This document shows positions 50,481-60,983 of a DNA stretch of 64,000 bases, one piece after another. A program made the position numbers and the translations under genes. The stretch lies in assembly GCF_041146795.1 (NCBI RefSeq), contig NC_135187.1:1037501-1101500 (forward strand). The letters are read 5' to 3'. Source of the stretch: Maylandia zebra (Eukaryota > Chordata > Actinopteri > Cichliformes > Cichlidae). The stretch's first letter is position 1. The number at the start of each line of letters is the position of its first letter. The notes under the pieces are model-generated. The model saw only the letters and a list, made by a program, of their open reading frames with translations, had not been told where the DNA came from and did not search any database.

Positions 50481-51059
50481 TGTCAGGATCCTGGGTCATT
50501 CGACCCAGCGTTCGTAGTTTTTCCTGTGTTCCTGTTTCATGTTAAGTTCATTTGTTATTCTTGGAGGTATTTTATTGGAGGTCCTAAGATGTTTAGTTTA
50601 CTGGGCTTCCCCTCCTTGTGTTTCATTCCATGTTTTCCCAGCCCGTCATGTCTGTGCTCCCCCCTCGTGCTTCTCTGTGCTTTATTCTCCCCTTTGGTCT
50701 GTGTCTCTGTGTATTTCCTGTTTTACTTTGAAGTTCCATGTCTTATGTGAATGTGTCCTACTTTGCTTCCTTGTCTTGTCAGTTCTGATTTCCCCCAGCT
50801 GTGCTCTCCTTCTGTGTCTCGTTATTTCCCAGTGTATTTAAACCCTGTGTTTCTCTGAGTCTGTGTCGCGTCGTCCCTCAAGCTGTGTGTTCCCTCATGT
50901 GCCTCTCCGTAAAGTATAGTTTATATTTTCCCAGTATACTTTAGTTTTGTATCTTTTCCTGGTGTCTTCGAATAAAATCTACATTCTGAGTTCATCCCTC
51001 GAGTCTGAGTGCCTGCATTTTGGGTCCAACTCCTGCCTGCCACACAGCGCTTCCTGACA
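50481..51059 (+). mobile_element. Second solo Gypsy LTR in the same region
   Basis: 579 bp, TGTCAGG...CCTGACA, with TATTTAAA and AATAAA motifs and a CTGGGTC/GACCCAG palindrome near its start. The flanks ACTTT and ATGTT look like a decayed 5-bp duplication. It is a different LTR family from 49,805-50,416 but related in layout. Confidence 0.82.
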
Positions 51060-51126
51060 ATGTTTGCAGGATTTTAACCTGCAAATCAAGAAAGGAACGG
51101 AAAATGTCATCGCTGACGCCTTGTAA
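51060..51126 (+). pseudogene. pol: RNase H end of Gmr1-like pol
   Basis: Codes LQDFNLQIKKGTENVIADAL then TAA, the familiar C-terminal end of Gypsy RNase H. This confirms that the two LTRs interrupt one original element. Confidence 0.78.
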
Positions 51127-51559
51127 AGAGCAATTTCTTAGTTTGGGAATTAAACAATAGGAGGGTTGTTTAATTCAGGTAATATATCTGTTTATACTAA
51201 TTCAGCTGTGCCAGGGCCCTGCTCCAATTGGTGCGTGGATACACCGCCCCGTCGTGACTGGTTCCAGCTGGAGGACCCGGGTAGGGGTGAGCTGCAGTTT
51301 CTTTTGATCACCAGTTTTCTCCTGTTTTGAATTAGTTAAGCAGGTCAGACTCTGTCTTTATTTTTTGACTTGTTTTAGTAAGGTCAGGGGTGTAATATTT
51401 GCAGAGTTCATATTTGGTGGAAGTCTGCCACACAATAAATAAGATTTAGAATATGCTTTGTAACTTCTATAGAATTATTTTTGATGTTTGATATAGAATA
51501 AAGGGCCATGATCCAACTGATGTTTACCCAGTATTTTAATCTCCTCTTCAAATCACTCG
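51127..51559. other. Probable 3' end of the Gmr1-like element, limits unclear
   Basis: A short purine tract (AATAGGAGGG) at about 51,158-51,167 follows the pol end, so an LTR may start near 51,167. I cannot find its other edge. Confidence 0.35.
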
Positions 51560-51900
51560 GATCAAATCACTTTTTTATTGTCACATCACATGTGCAGGCA
51601 CACTGGCACAGCACATGCGAGTGAAATTCTTGTGTGCGAGCCCCACAAGCAACAGAGATGTGCAAACACAACAACACAAACGAGCAAAATACAAGAATGG
51701 CCAACCTGAAACTAATAAATATATGTACAATATATAATAGTGTATGCATTTCTGGATGTGTATACTAAATCTCTTTACCAGCAAACACTGTGAAAAACTA
51801 TGGTGAAATACAAGCACAGATATTCTGCCAGCAAAATAAAACCACAACCCAAAAAAAGTGTAAACACAAGTAAAATACTCAAGTTCACCAGTAAATGGCA
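51560..51900 (-). mobile_element. Antisense LINE-like 3' end
   Basis: On the - strand the sequence ends in a GTGACAATAAAAA-type 3' terminus, similar in kind to the antisense tail at about 5965-6060 in each array unit. No RT coding part is present. Confidence 0.4.
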
Positions 51901-52086
51901 ACAAAACAGCAACGGGGATTAGATTAAATGCTCAGTTTTGAACATTATAATCACACAAATTGAGAACAATTAAACACATTTCACTGAGAACGAGCTACAT
52001 GCTAATTTAAACATTTCATAAATTCTCATAAATAATTTTCTGTTATATTTATATTATTTACAGGAAGTGAACTGAAGAGAAAAATG

Positions 52087-54897
52087 TTAACAGTATGAGC
52101 TGAGTACATGTGACATCACAGGAATAATAACGGACAGGAAGCTGATGTTGATGAGGATGGCAGAGGAGGTGATGGTTGTTGTTGCTGCAGTTGTGGTTGT
52201 TGTCGCTGAGGTTGTGGTTGTTGTGGGGGCAGTTATGGTTGTTGTCGCTGCAGTTGTGGTTGTTGTTGCGGCAGTTGTGGTTGTTGTTGGAACAGCTGTG
52301 GTTGTTGTCGCTGCAGTTGTGGTTGTTGTTGCGGCAGTTGTGGTTGTTGTTGCTGCAGTTGTTGTTGTCGGGGCAGTTGTGGTTGTTGTTGGAACAGCTG
52401 TGGTTGTTGTCGGGGCAGTTGTGGTTGTTGTTGCTGCAGTTGTGGTTGTTGTTGGAACAGCTGTGGTTGTTGTCGCTGCAGTTGTGGTTGTTGTTGGAAC
52501 AGCTGTGGTTGTTGTCGCTGCAGTTGTGGTTGTTGTTGGAACAGCTGTGGTTGTTGTCGGAACAGTTGTGGTTGTTGTTGGAACAGCTGTGGTTGTTGTC
52601 GGAACAGCTGTGGTTGTTGTCGCAGCAGTTGTGGTTGTTGTCGCTGCAGTTGTTGTTGTCGGGGCAGTTGTGGTTGTTGTTGGAGCAGCTGTGGTTGTTG
52701 TCGCTGCAGTTGTGGTTGTTGTCGCTGCAGTTGTTGTTGTTGGGGCAGTTGTGGTTGTTGTTGGAGCAGCTGTGGTTGTTGTCGCTGCAGTTGTGGTTGT
52801 TGTTGCTGCAGTTGTGGTTGTTGTTGCTGCAGTTGTGGTTGTTGTCGGGGCAGTTGTGGTTGTTGTTGGAACAGCTGTGGTTGTTGTTGTTGCAGTTGTG
52901 GTTGTTGTTGATGCAGTTGTGGTTGTTGTTGGAACAGCTGTGGTTGTTGTCGCTGAGGTTGTGGTTGTTGTTGGGGCAGTTATGGTTGTTGTCGCTTCAG
53001 TTGTGGTTGTTGTTGCGGCAGTTGTGGTTGTTGTTGCGGCAGTTGTGGTTGTTGTTGGAACAGCTGTGGTTGTTGTCGCTGCAGTTGTGGTTGTTGTCGC
53101 TGCAGTTGTTGTTGTTGTTGTTGGAACAGCTGTGGTTGTTGTCGCTGCAGTTGTGGTTGTTGTTGCTGCAGTTGCTGTTGTCGGGGCAGTTGTGGTTGTT
53201 GTTGGAACAGCTGTGATTGTTGTCGCTGCAGTTGTGGTTGTTGTTGGGGCAGTTGTGGTTGTTGTTGCTGCAGTTGTGGTTGTTGTCGGGGCAGTTGTGG
53301 TTGTTGTTTGAACAGCTGTGGTTGTTGTCGCTGCAGTTGTGGTTGTTGTTGGGGCAGTTGTGGTTGTTGTTGCTGCAGTTGTTGTTGTCGGGGAAGTTGT
53401 GGTTGTTGTTGGAACAGCTGTGGTTGTTGTCGGGGCAGTTGTGGTTGTTGTTGCTGCAGTTGTGGTTGTTGTTGGAACAGCTGTGGTTGTTGTCGCTGCA
53501 CTTGTGGTTGTTGTTGGAACAGCTGTGATTGTTGTCGCTGCAGTTGTGGTTGTTGTTGGGGCAGCTGTGGTTGTTGTTGCTGCAGTTGTGGTTGTTGTTG
53601 GGGCAGTTGTGGTTGTTGTTGCTGCAGTTGTGGTTGTTGTCGGGGCAGTTGTGGTTGTTGTTTGAACAGCTGTGGTTGTTGTCGCTGCAGTTGTGGTTGT
53701 TGTTGGGGCAGTTGTGGTTGTTGTTGCTGCAGTTGTTGTTGTCGGGGCAGTTGTGGTTGTTGTTGGAACAGCTGTGGTTGTTGTCGGGGCAGTTGTGGTT
53801 GTTGTTGCTGCAGTTGTGGTTGTTGTTGGAACAGCTGTGGTTGTTTTCGCTGCAGTTGTGGTTGTTGTTGGAACAGCTGTGGTTGTTGTCGGAACAGCTG
53901 TGGTTGTTGTCGGAACAGCTGTGGTTGTTGTCGCAGCAGTTGTGGTTGTTGTCGCTGCAGTTGTTGTTGTCGGGGCAGTTGTGGTTGTTGTTGGAACAGC
54001 TGTGGTGGTTGTCGCTGCAGTTGTGGTTGTTGTTGGAACAGCTGTGGTTGTTGTCGCTGCAGTTGTGGTTGTTGTTGGAACAGCTGTGGTTGTTGTCGCT
54101 GCAGTTGTGGTTGTTGTAGCTGCAGTTGTGGTTGTTTTCGGGGCAGTTGTGGTTGTTGTTGGAACAGCTGTGGTTGTTGTTGCTGCAGTTGTGGTTGTTT
54201 TCGGGGCAGTTGTGGTTGTTGTTGGAACAGCTGTGGTTGTTGTCGCTGCAGTTGTGGTTGTTGTTGCTGCAGTTGTGGTTGTTGTTGCTGCAGTTGTTGT
54301 TGTTGGGGCAGTTGTAGTTGTTGTTGGAACAGCTGTGGTTGTTGTCGCTGCAGTTGTAGTTGTTGTTGGGGCAGTTGTGGTTGTTGTCGCTGCAGTTGTG
54401 GTTGTTGTTGGAACAGGTGTGGTTGTTGGAACAGCTGTGGTTGTTGTCGCTGCAGTTGTGGTTGTTGTCGCTGCAGTTGTGGTTGTTGTTGGAACAGCTG
54501 TGGTTGTTGTCGCTGCAGTTGTGGTTGTTGTCGCTGCAGTTGTGGTTGTTGTCGCTGCAGTTGTGGTTGTTGTTGAAACAGCTGTGGTTGTTGTCGCTGG
54601 ATTTGTGGTTGTTGTTGGGGCAGCTGTGGTTGTTGTCGCTGCATTTGTGGTTGTTGTTGGAACAGCTGTGGTTGTTGTCGCTGCAGTTGTGGTTGGGGCA
54701 GCTGTGGTTGTTTTTGGAGCATCTGCAGTTGTTGTTGCTGCGGTTGAGGTTGTTGTGCATGCATTGCAGCAGGCTGTGTAGAAATCTTTTCTCAGTTTCA
54801 TATTTGTTCACCCTTTTAACGAGTATAAAATTCTTTGAATAATAAAGCTTCTCTTACCAACAAAAAGAAGAACGATGATACAAATCTTTGCGATCAT
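52087..54897 (-). CDS. Mucin-like Thr-rich protein, inverted copy F (longest)
   Basis: On the - strand: exon 2 coding part 54,897-54,858, then exon 3 54,773-52,087, with GT-AG splice sites (donor GTAAGAG). 40 + 2687 nt give 908 residues. The signal peptide MIAKICIIVLLFV and junction ACCNAC match the array genes with substitutions. An N-terminal stretch (TTTSTAATTTADAPK) is more irregular than in A-E. The heptads are mainly TTTTTAA and TTTTAVP with TTTTTAP blocks. The tail SSAILINISFLSVIIPVMSHVLSSYC is diverged but keeps the Ser-Ser site and hydrophobic run. The whole frame is open. It is the oldest-looking copy and lies alone, opposite to the array. The G/T-rich + strand also has long open frames; these are by-products of the repeat. 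Confidence 0.8.
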
Positions 54898-55488
54898 AGT
54901 GAAGTTGTTTCTCTGCTCTCTGAAAATTTTGTCCATCATGGTTATTATCAGCTGAAGAAAAGATCAAATGCCTAGCATGCCTATGGTCGGTTTAATTCAA
55001 AGTATGAGGTTGGCATGAAAGAATGTTTTTGTTGAGTTAAAATCTTTGCATTTTACTGTTTTCATTCATGGCTGCAACATTATATAACTTTATATTTGAA
55101 ATTACCAATCTGTGATCTCTTTATTCTTAAAAATCTTACCTTGAAGTTGTCAATGTGCTTCTCTTACACTTTATCACTTCTTGTAATTTTTCATGTGTTG
55201 CTAATTATTTCATATTTACCATCAAGGTGCTTGTTTATACTGAGCTTGAAACAGAAGTATAGAACTAACATAGTTCTTTATTACTATTCATTACTATGAA
55301 AACAGAACAGAACCATTTAAAAAACGAAAACGTTACTTTTTAAAATGAAAATGCTCCCTAAATTAAACAACATAAAGCAACCAGATCACAGTAAAAATAA
55401 CAATTAGCCGTAAAAAACACATGTTGTATATTTAAAATGTATTAATATACAACATGTCAGATATATATTTAATATTAGGATTACTTAC
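54898..55488 (-). other. Exon 2 leader and intron 1 of gene F
   Basis: Contains the short exon 2 leader and an intron of about 0.57 kb. It lacks the CA/GATA microsatellite found in intron 1 of A-E. No other feature. Confidence 0.6.
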
Positions 55489-55685
55489 ATAGTATCTCTC
55501 TGCTTGAATGTCATCCACTGCAGTGAAAGAAAGCGATGTTCTTTGACTTCATCTCCTCTTTTTATAAACAGCCAACATGAACCTGAGTGCAAATATGTGC
55601 AGGTGGAGTAATGGTAGTTATCGTCATGGTTTAAGGTGTGTGCACTAACCTTTTATTTACCTGCATCTCTCTCCTATTGTCCTCC
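55489..55685 (-). promoter_or_regulatory. Promoter and non-coding exon 1 of mucin gene F
   Basis: On the - strand a TATAAAAA box lies at 55,568-55,561 and exon 1 ends at 55,489 before GTAAGT. About 200 bp align with the A-E promoters with only a handful of differences, closer than the intron or the upstream flank. Confidence 0.8.
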
Positions 55686-56729
55686 TGAAGCAGCCATCAC
55701 TTCAAATTTGTAGTCAAAAAGGATCTGACAGACTAACTCAAACAAATTTTCTGTGATTAGTTTTGGTTTTTATAAAGCTCACAACTGACTGAGTAGGTTT
55801 AGACAAAGAAACAACTTTTCCAGGTCTCTACTTCTTTGTTGACAATCAGTGTGCACATAAAAAACTTCAATTCATTTTATTTTTAAAATTTTCTTTTAAA
55901 CAAATTCTGTGATTGTTAGAGTCAATGTTCAAACTTGATTTGTTCTGCTTCAGTAACTGAATGAAGTTGTTACTAGTTTAAGTAGATGAATGAATTTTAA
56001 AGGCCTTCCTGAGAACAAGGTGTTCATCTTTTATTTCATTTGATTTTCTTGTATCTTATTACATCACTTAATTCCTGAAAACATTTCTCTGTTATTCTTA
56101 AAATACATAAACATCCACTACATAATTATTTGTAAGAAAAAATGTTCTTTAATGATTCGTCAAACAGGAGTCAGCGCATTACTGAATGTCTGGGATTTGC
56201 CCATCATACCTAAACATAACTTGTGTGACCTTTTAATAAGCTGCTTCTTGTGGTAGGAACGCATTTCTAAAGCGTGACAATACGTTAGTGGAACAGTAAT
56301 GATCTGTGTGTTTGTTTTCTCACGTCAGTGGATGGCTGCTGTTTCCTGTTGCGACACCAACCCTGAAATATCCACCAGACACACACATATGCATAAAAAT
56401 CCTCAGATGTTTAATTGGAGGAGTCAACATTCCCTGATATAACAGCAAATGTCTTGTGTGAAATGATACAAGTTGGAATTTGATCATTAAATTGATTTGG
56501 AGTCTTTACACTGTATGGAGTGCCTGTAGTTCATCAGCCTTTTTTCTTAGAGGGACAGAAGGTTGAACAGCAGTATAGGCAGCTGTTGGAGTGATTTTGA
56601 TAAAAGTTGTCATCGTTGTGCTTAAAATTGTAAACCTTGTCCTGAACTGCATGTTCAGATATTTTTCTGTTCATCCCCTACATGTAGGATGGTGGGAGAG
56701 GCTATAGCTGGTTTCCTTATTTTGTAAGG
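55686..56729. other. Upstream flank of gene F, no gene seen
   Basis: The first 150 bp are weakly similar, inverted, to the sequence upstream of the array promoters (around 90-180). The remainder is unassigned AT-rich DNA. Confidence 0.5.
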
Positions 56730-56835
56730 AATGTCTGTGAAGGTTCTCAGTCATCCGGGTCATCGTAGTCTAAGGAGCTTGGAGCAACTTAAAGAAGTCC
56801 AGACGCCTTTCTTTCCAAGCTCCTTAGACTTTTGT
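56730..56835. repeat. Hairpin-bearing dispersed-type repeat
   Basis: Contains 15-bp inverted arms (GTCTAAGGAGCTTGG and its complement, about 56,768-56,782 and 56,818-56,832) around a 35-bp spacer. It resembles a short repeat common in fish DNA, but I cannot name it. Confidence 0.45.
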
Positions 56836-57646
56836 AAGGATAGTCACTTCCTACCCTTTATGGGCTCACCTGTGCTTGTATATGGTGGACTATTTGAGGG
56901 GTTAAGCCCTATGGGGCTTTGGAGTTGATGTCACGCCGCAGTGCATTGTGGGAGTGCGGCACCAGTTTAGCAGGCTACGAATCGCCTGGATCGGTACAAG
57001 ATTTGGCTTTTTTTAAGCCTCCATGTTGTGAATTCGCCGTCATTCAAACAAAGGTAAGTCAGCTCGAGTACTGCGAGTAAAATGCGTTTGATTCCCCCCG
57101 AACATTCAGATTAGTGCAGCATAAATTCATTCATGAGGGGAAACTACAGTCAGAACATGTGGAGGCTGTTAGAGAGAAAACATAGTGAGTTCAGTGCATT
57201 TATGTGACATTGTCCTGAAGGATTTAGTCATTCTCTATGGTTAAAGAAATTGCACTAATTAATTCATATTTGTTATAAATAATCCTAATTATACATCTTG
57301 CTTCCGTGTTTGTGTCCTGTGTAAGTAAAAATATATTCTATTTTGGTTTTATACATCGATTAATGACCTGCAGAATCTCCTTATCATATTAAGTGATTCA
57401 TAAAAGTCGAACTTTATGCTTTCTCCCTCTTGAAAGCGATGACATCCTTGCATTACATACTTTAGGTTCATTTTTTGCTGGCAGATTAAAAAAAACAAAC
57501 AGGCAACTTTAGAATACAACATGCAGCGTTGTATAGATGGACACATAAAAAGATAAAAAAATCACATGTAAACACTTTGTTACATTTATGATAAATGGAT
57601 TTGAAAGTAGATAAAACACATTTGTGTCGGCCTTGGCTCATAGTTC

Positions 57647-58075
57647 TTGTCTTTAAATGAACTTTGTCTGTGTGTGTTACTGCACTCTCAAAGACTGAAT
57701 GAACCAGCATTGCAGCCATGGGTCACTGTGAGCATCACAGGGAAGGTTGAAGCCGCCCGCTGCACCTGTAAGGCCGGAGTCACAGAGACCTGCAGCCATG
57801 TCGCTGCTCTTCTGTTTAATGTAGAAGCAACAGTGAGGATCTGTGGCACAAGGACTGTTACAGATGAACCTGCATACTGGGTTTTGCCTGGTAATATGAC
57901 CAAGATACAGCCAGAGGTTGGCCATAAGATGGACTTCTCCTCTTCAGCTGCCCAAAAAAAGGCTCTCGATTAAAACATAAACAGACCATCTGTAGTGACA
58001 GGGAAAAGAAAAGATTCCACCTGCTACTGTGGAGGAGTTGGATCAACTGATGGGAAAATATTTCTCCAAGCATAG
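57647..58075 (+). pseudogene. SWIM zinc-finger protein fragment
   Basis: The last exon-like part starts after an acceptor near 57,690 and codes ...LQPWVTVSITGKVEAARCTC, then the finger. The zinc ligands read C-x-C-x7-C-x-H (57,761-57,799), the SWIM pattern. The frame stops at 57,973 after a run of seven A; the next piece (PATVEELDQLMGKYFSKH, about 58,020-58,070) continues in another frame, so the copy is broken. A donor-like GTAAGT at 57,054 may mark its 5' exon. SWIM fingers bind DNA or proteins. In fish, proteins of this type often carry a YqaJ nuclease domain, which is absent here. Confidence 0.65.
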
Positions 58076-58240
58076 TTCTGTTCTGAATAACCCATAATGT
58101 TTTAATTTAGGGGGGCATGTAAATAATTTGCATTTACTGAATATGTACTTACTAAGTACCACAGTTCAAAAGTTGAATAAAGAAATAAATGTTTGCCTAT
58201 TTTAATTAAAACCACTTTGTAGAACATCAGTTACAATTGT

Positions 58241-58541
58241 CATGGAAAACAGGGACCCAGGCGCAGTTCTTCTTCACAGAAACGCAGTGCGTTTATTTAC
58301 AGTGAAATAGACAGGCAAGTCCAACGTCCCTTGCTCCCAGTGCGTTCCGTGTTGTAACTCCCTAGTGTGTGTGCTCCCCAACTCACTCCTCCACTCGCCT
58401 CTCCTGGAGGAAGGAGGAAAAATCCACTATTAGCCACACGCTAGCCAAATACCAAGCTCACACTGCTCGCACAGACTGCACCAGTTCGGAGTAATAATCC
58501 CGCGTCGACTGTCGCCGCGAGTCCAGGTTAAATACCTCTTT
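58241..58541 (-). mobile_element. Possible antisense LTR fragment between the two genes
   Basis: Plus-strand start TGTCATGG, an antisense AATAAA (GTTTATTTAC) near 58,290 and a TATTTAA at the far end suggest an antisense LTR. Limits are uncertain. Confidence 0.35.
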
Positions 58542-59111
58542 CTAGAGCATTTTCCCTGGTTTTACTACCACACTGGGGCACATGTTCACCAAAATGCAGC
58601 AAACCTTCACCATCTTATCCAGAAGGGTCACCTCTTCACCTTCACATGGAAGAACTAATCTGATTGGCATGGTGGTGTGTAGCATGTGGTTTGAAGCAGG
58701 GATTTCGTAGTGCCCCATGTGTAGCGTTGGAACCCAGTCAGGATTTGTTTCATCCATTTCATAGGCTGGTTTGCTGCAATAATGAAAAACAATTAGCAAC
58801 TAATATGCTATAAAGAGTGATATGAACTTATTTAGAACTTAACTGAATGAAAACGTCTGGAGCACCAACAGATATCTGTGGATGGTAGAGAACTGGATAT
58901 CAGCTCGTCTCACAGCTGCTATCCAGGCTAGATGTTATCAGATGTATCAGATGTATCAGATGTTACCAAACGCCTTCGTTTGGTAACATCTGATACACGA
59001 GCTCCCTCACGTTGCTTCCAGGTGGGGAAAGAATAAAAACAGAGCCCATTTTCCAGCTTATTCCCTTCCCGATCGTGCGATCTAACGACCAACACAGCAA
59101 GGACGAACCAT
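58542..59111 (-). pseudogene. THAP-DDE transposase remnant
   Basis: On the - strand, a start at 59,111 (MVRPCCVG) meets a stop after ten codons, but another frame continues with a THAP-like stretch (LCFYSFPTWKQR). After an intron-like gap and a TTATTGCAG acceptor, the exon 58,773-58,542 codes KPAYEMDETNPDWVPTLHMG and ends LLDKMVKVCCILVNMCPSVV, like the C-terminus of DDE superfamily transposases. The catalytic core is missing. Confidence 0.55.
58953..58996. repeat. Perfect 20-bp palindrome with 4-nt loop
   Basis: 58,953-58,972 and 58,977-58,996 are exact reverse complements around CCTT. The left arm overlaps a small triplication of ATCAGATGT. Confidence 0.95.
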
Positions 59112-59329
59112 TGCTGATGCTTTCGGTCCTTTAGCCCTTTGTTTGGCCTGCTGAAATGGCGCCTCAGCGGCCACACCCCCTCCCGTGACATCACATTCCA
59201 AAGCCCTATACGGGGTGAGGGGAGATGACCCTTTTTTATGACTAGGGATGTTGTTAAAACACTCTTTAACCAGGTAGAAAGTCAGGTATACAAACACACA
59301 TACATACACAAACAACTCAAAGCATTTTC

Positions 59330-59580
59330 CACATTCTCGAGGTGGTGGAGTCTTCCCTGAGGAATGCCACATATCCATCAAACAAGAGACAACACGTCAA
59401 TACTGAGTATTGAGGATGCACCGTAGGCAACTACGTCACAACAAATCTTATCCTGACTCACAAACATCACAACACACGTATGTACCATGTGTTCTAAAAC
59501 AAGCCTCAAATCTTCAGCTGAAGCATCGACAACATGAATAAAAACACTCTTGTACCGGGTGGAGTCCTGTACTGATGTGT
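59330..59580 (-). repeat. Inverted, diverged fragment of the array unit
   Basis: The - strand aligns with about 6,500-6,740 of unit A (GACGTGTTGTCTC, GATGGATATGTGGCATTCCTCAG-like order), with changes. It sits upstream of gene F in the same relative order as in the array. Confidence 0.65.
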
Positions 59581-59599
59581 CCAAAAGTTTCCTCTTACA

Positions 59600-60311
59600 A
59601 GATGCTGCTGTCATACTCTCATCTGCAGAGCAGGCTGTACCTGCTGCGGAGACTCAGGTCGTTTGGAGTGGAGGGCCCACTCCTGAAGACCTTCTATGAC
59701 TCTGTGGTGGCTTCTGCTATCTTTTATGGTGTGGTCTGCTGGGGCAGCAGCATCTCTGCTGGGGACAGGAAGAGACTGAACAGGGTGATCCGAAGGGCCA
59801 GCTCTGTTCTAGGATGCCCTCTGGATCCAGTGGAGGTGGTGAGTGACAGGAGAACGGCGGCTAAGCTGTCATCCCTGATGGACAACATCTCCCACCCCAT
59901 GCAGCAGACTGTGACAGCACTGAGCAGCTCCTTCAGTGGGAGACTGCGGCACCCACGGTGTGGGACGGAGAGATTTCGCAGGTCTTTCCTCCCCACTGCT
60001 GTCAGACTCCATAATAAAGACTTTAACTGATCAAGCACACACATCCATACATGTGCAATAATACTAAGTGCAATAATCCTTTCTGTCATCGTTGTATTTT
60101 TACTCAGTTGTATATAGTATTTGTATTTGTATTCTATTCTTATCTTATTGTATATTTATTTTATTTTATTCTATTCTGTACAGTTGTGTACTGTATTTAT
60201 TCTTATTGTATTCTAATTTTTGCCTCATAACTTTTGCACTGTCCACTTCCTGCTGTGACAAAACAAATTTCCCACGTGTGGGACTAATAAAGGTTATCTT
60301 ATCTTATCTTT
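59600..60311 (+). pseudogene. LINE 3' end: RT C-terminal domain and 3' UTR
   Basis: An open frame to the TGA at 60,028-60,030 codes the C-terminal region of a non-LTR retrotransposon (LYLLRRLRSFGV, FYDSVVASAIFYGVVCWG, RASSVLGC). The 3' UTR ends CCCACGTGTGGGACTAATAAAGG then TTATC repeats. This is the same 3' terminus that occurs antisense in every array unit. 5'-truncated, not functional. Confidence 0.82.
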
Positions 60312-60756
60312 AAGATGTCAAAGTTTAATTGCATGATTGAGTCTTATTGAAAGGTTTGTGTTGCACAGGCCTATTGCTGGAATGCCAAGACAATTCTACC
60401 ACAACAGCAAAAGCAAGACGCAAGTCACCAGAGCTCTTTGTGTTGCTCGTGCATGAGGGAGAGAGCTGTGACGAGCGCCGTTCCTTCCGCTCGAACCCCA
60501 GTCACTCTCCGTTAGCTCCCCCGTGGCACTGCTCTTTATTGAGGTTGCATGAATATGCATAGGTTCAGGTTAACATATGACATCATACACAAGAGTACCT
60601 TGTCTGTGTGTAGTGTAGGTATGTGTGTGCGTGTGTGTGTGAGGTCAAGATGTGACCCTGTGAAGTATCCCCAAAGCTGGTGCTAGGAGCCCAGCGGTCC
60701 ACCTAAACAAAGGGCTCCTATACTAAAACAGATACAGAGTAGGTGTCCCCCTATAC
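60312..60756. other. No gene seen
   Basis: Unassigned sequence with a short TG repeat near 60,625-60,640. Confidence 0.5.
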
Positions 60757-60983
60757 CAGGGGTCCGCAATCGCAGTCCACGAGGGCCGGTGTCCTGCAGG
60801 TTTTAGATGTGTCCTTGATCCATCACAGCTGATTTAAATGGATAAATGACCTGCTCAACATGTCTTGAAGTTCTCCAGAGGCCTGGTAATGAACCAATCA
60901 TGTGATGGAGGTGCGTTGACCCAGGGTGAGATCTAAAACCTGCAGGGACACCGGCCCTTGTGAACTGGGATTGGGGACCCCTG
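60757..60983. mobile_element. hAT-type MITE
   Basis: 227 bp with long inverted ends (CAGGGGTCC-GCAATC... and ...GATTGGGGACCCCTG), similarity extending about 55 bp inward. Flanks CCCTATAC and CCTTGTAC look like a decayed 8-bp target duplication, the size typical of hAT elements. No coding capacity. Confidence 0.85.

Larger units (their letters stand above)
47515..51126 (+). mobile_element. Gmr1-like Ty3/Gypsy relic, integrase before RT, split by two solo LTRs
   Basis: The order along the + strand is integrase (about 47,515-48,540), reverse transcriptase (about 48,545-49,415), RNase H (about 49,450-51,126). RNase H is interrupted at 49,805-50,416 and 50,481-51,059 by solo LTRs of other elements. 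The placement of integrase upstream of RT, with Gypsy-type sequences, is the hallmark of the Gmr1 group known from fish and other deuterostomes. No protease or gag is visible upstream. Confidence 0.82.
56909..59211. mobile_element. DNA transposon relic with TIRs, THAP/DDE and SWIM genes (ISL2EU/Harbinger-like)
   Basis: Ends are imperfect inverted repeats of about 27 bp: 56,909-56,934 (CTATGGGGCTTTGGA...TGATGTCACG) and 59,211-59,184 on the - strand (GTATAGGGCTTTGGA...TGATGTCACG). Between them a SWIM zinc-finger gene remnant lies on the + strand and a THAP plus DDE-type transposase remnant on the - strand, facing each other tail to tail. Element families that pair a THAP/DDE transposase with a YqaJ/SWIM-type accessory protein are known from animals; assignment to ISL2EU is inference. 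Confidence 0.6.

Noticed and set aside
59724-60089. Antisense open frame over the LINE C-terminal domain
   Set aside because: It is a shadow of the + strand LINE coding sequence, which matches known RT C-terminal motifs.
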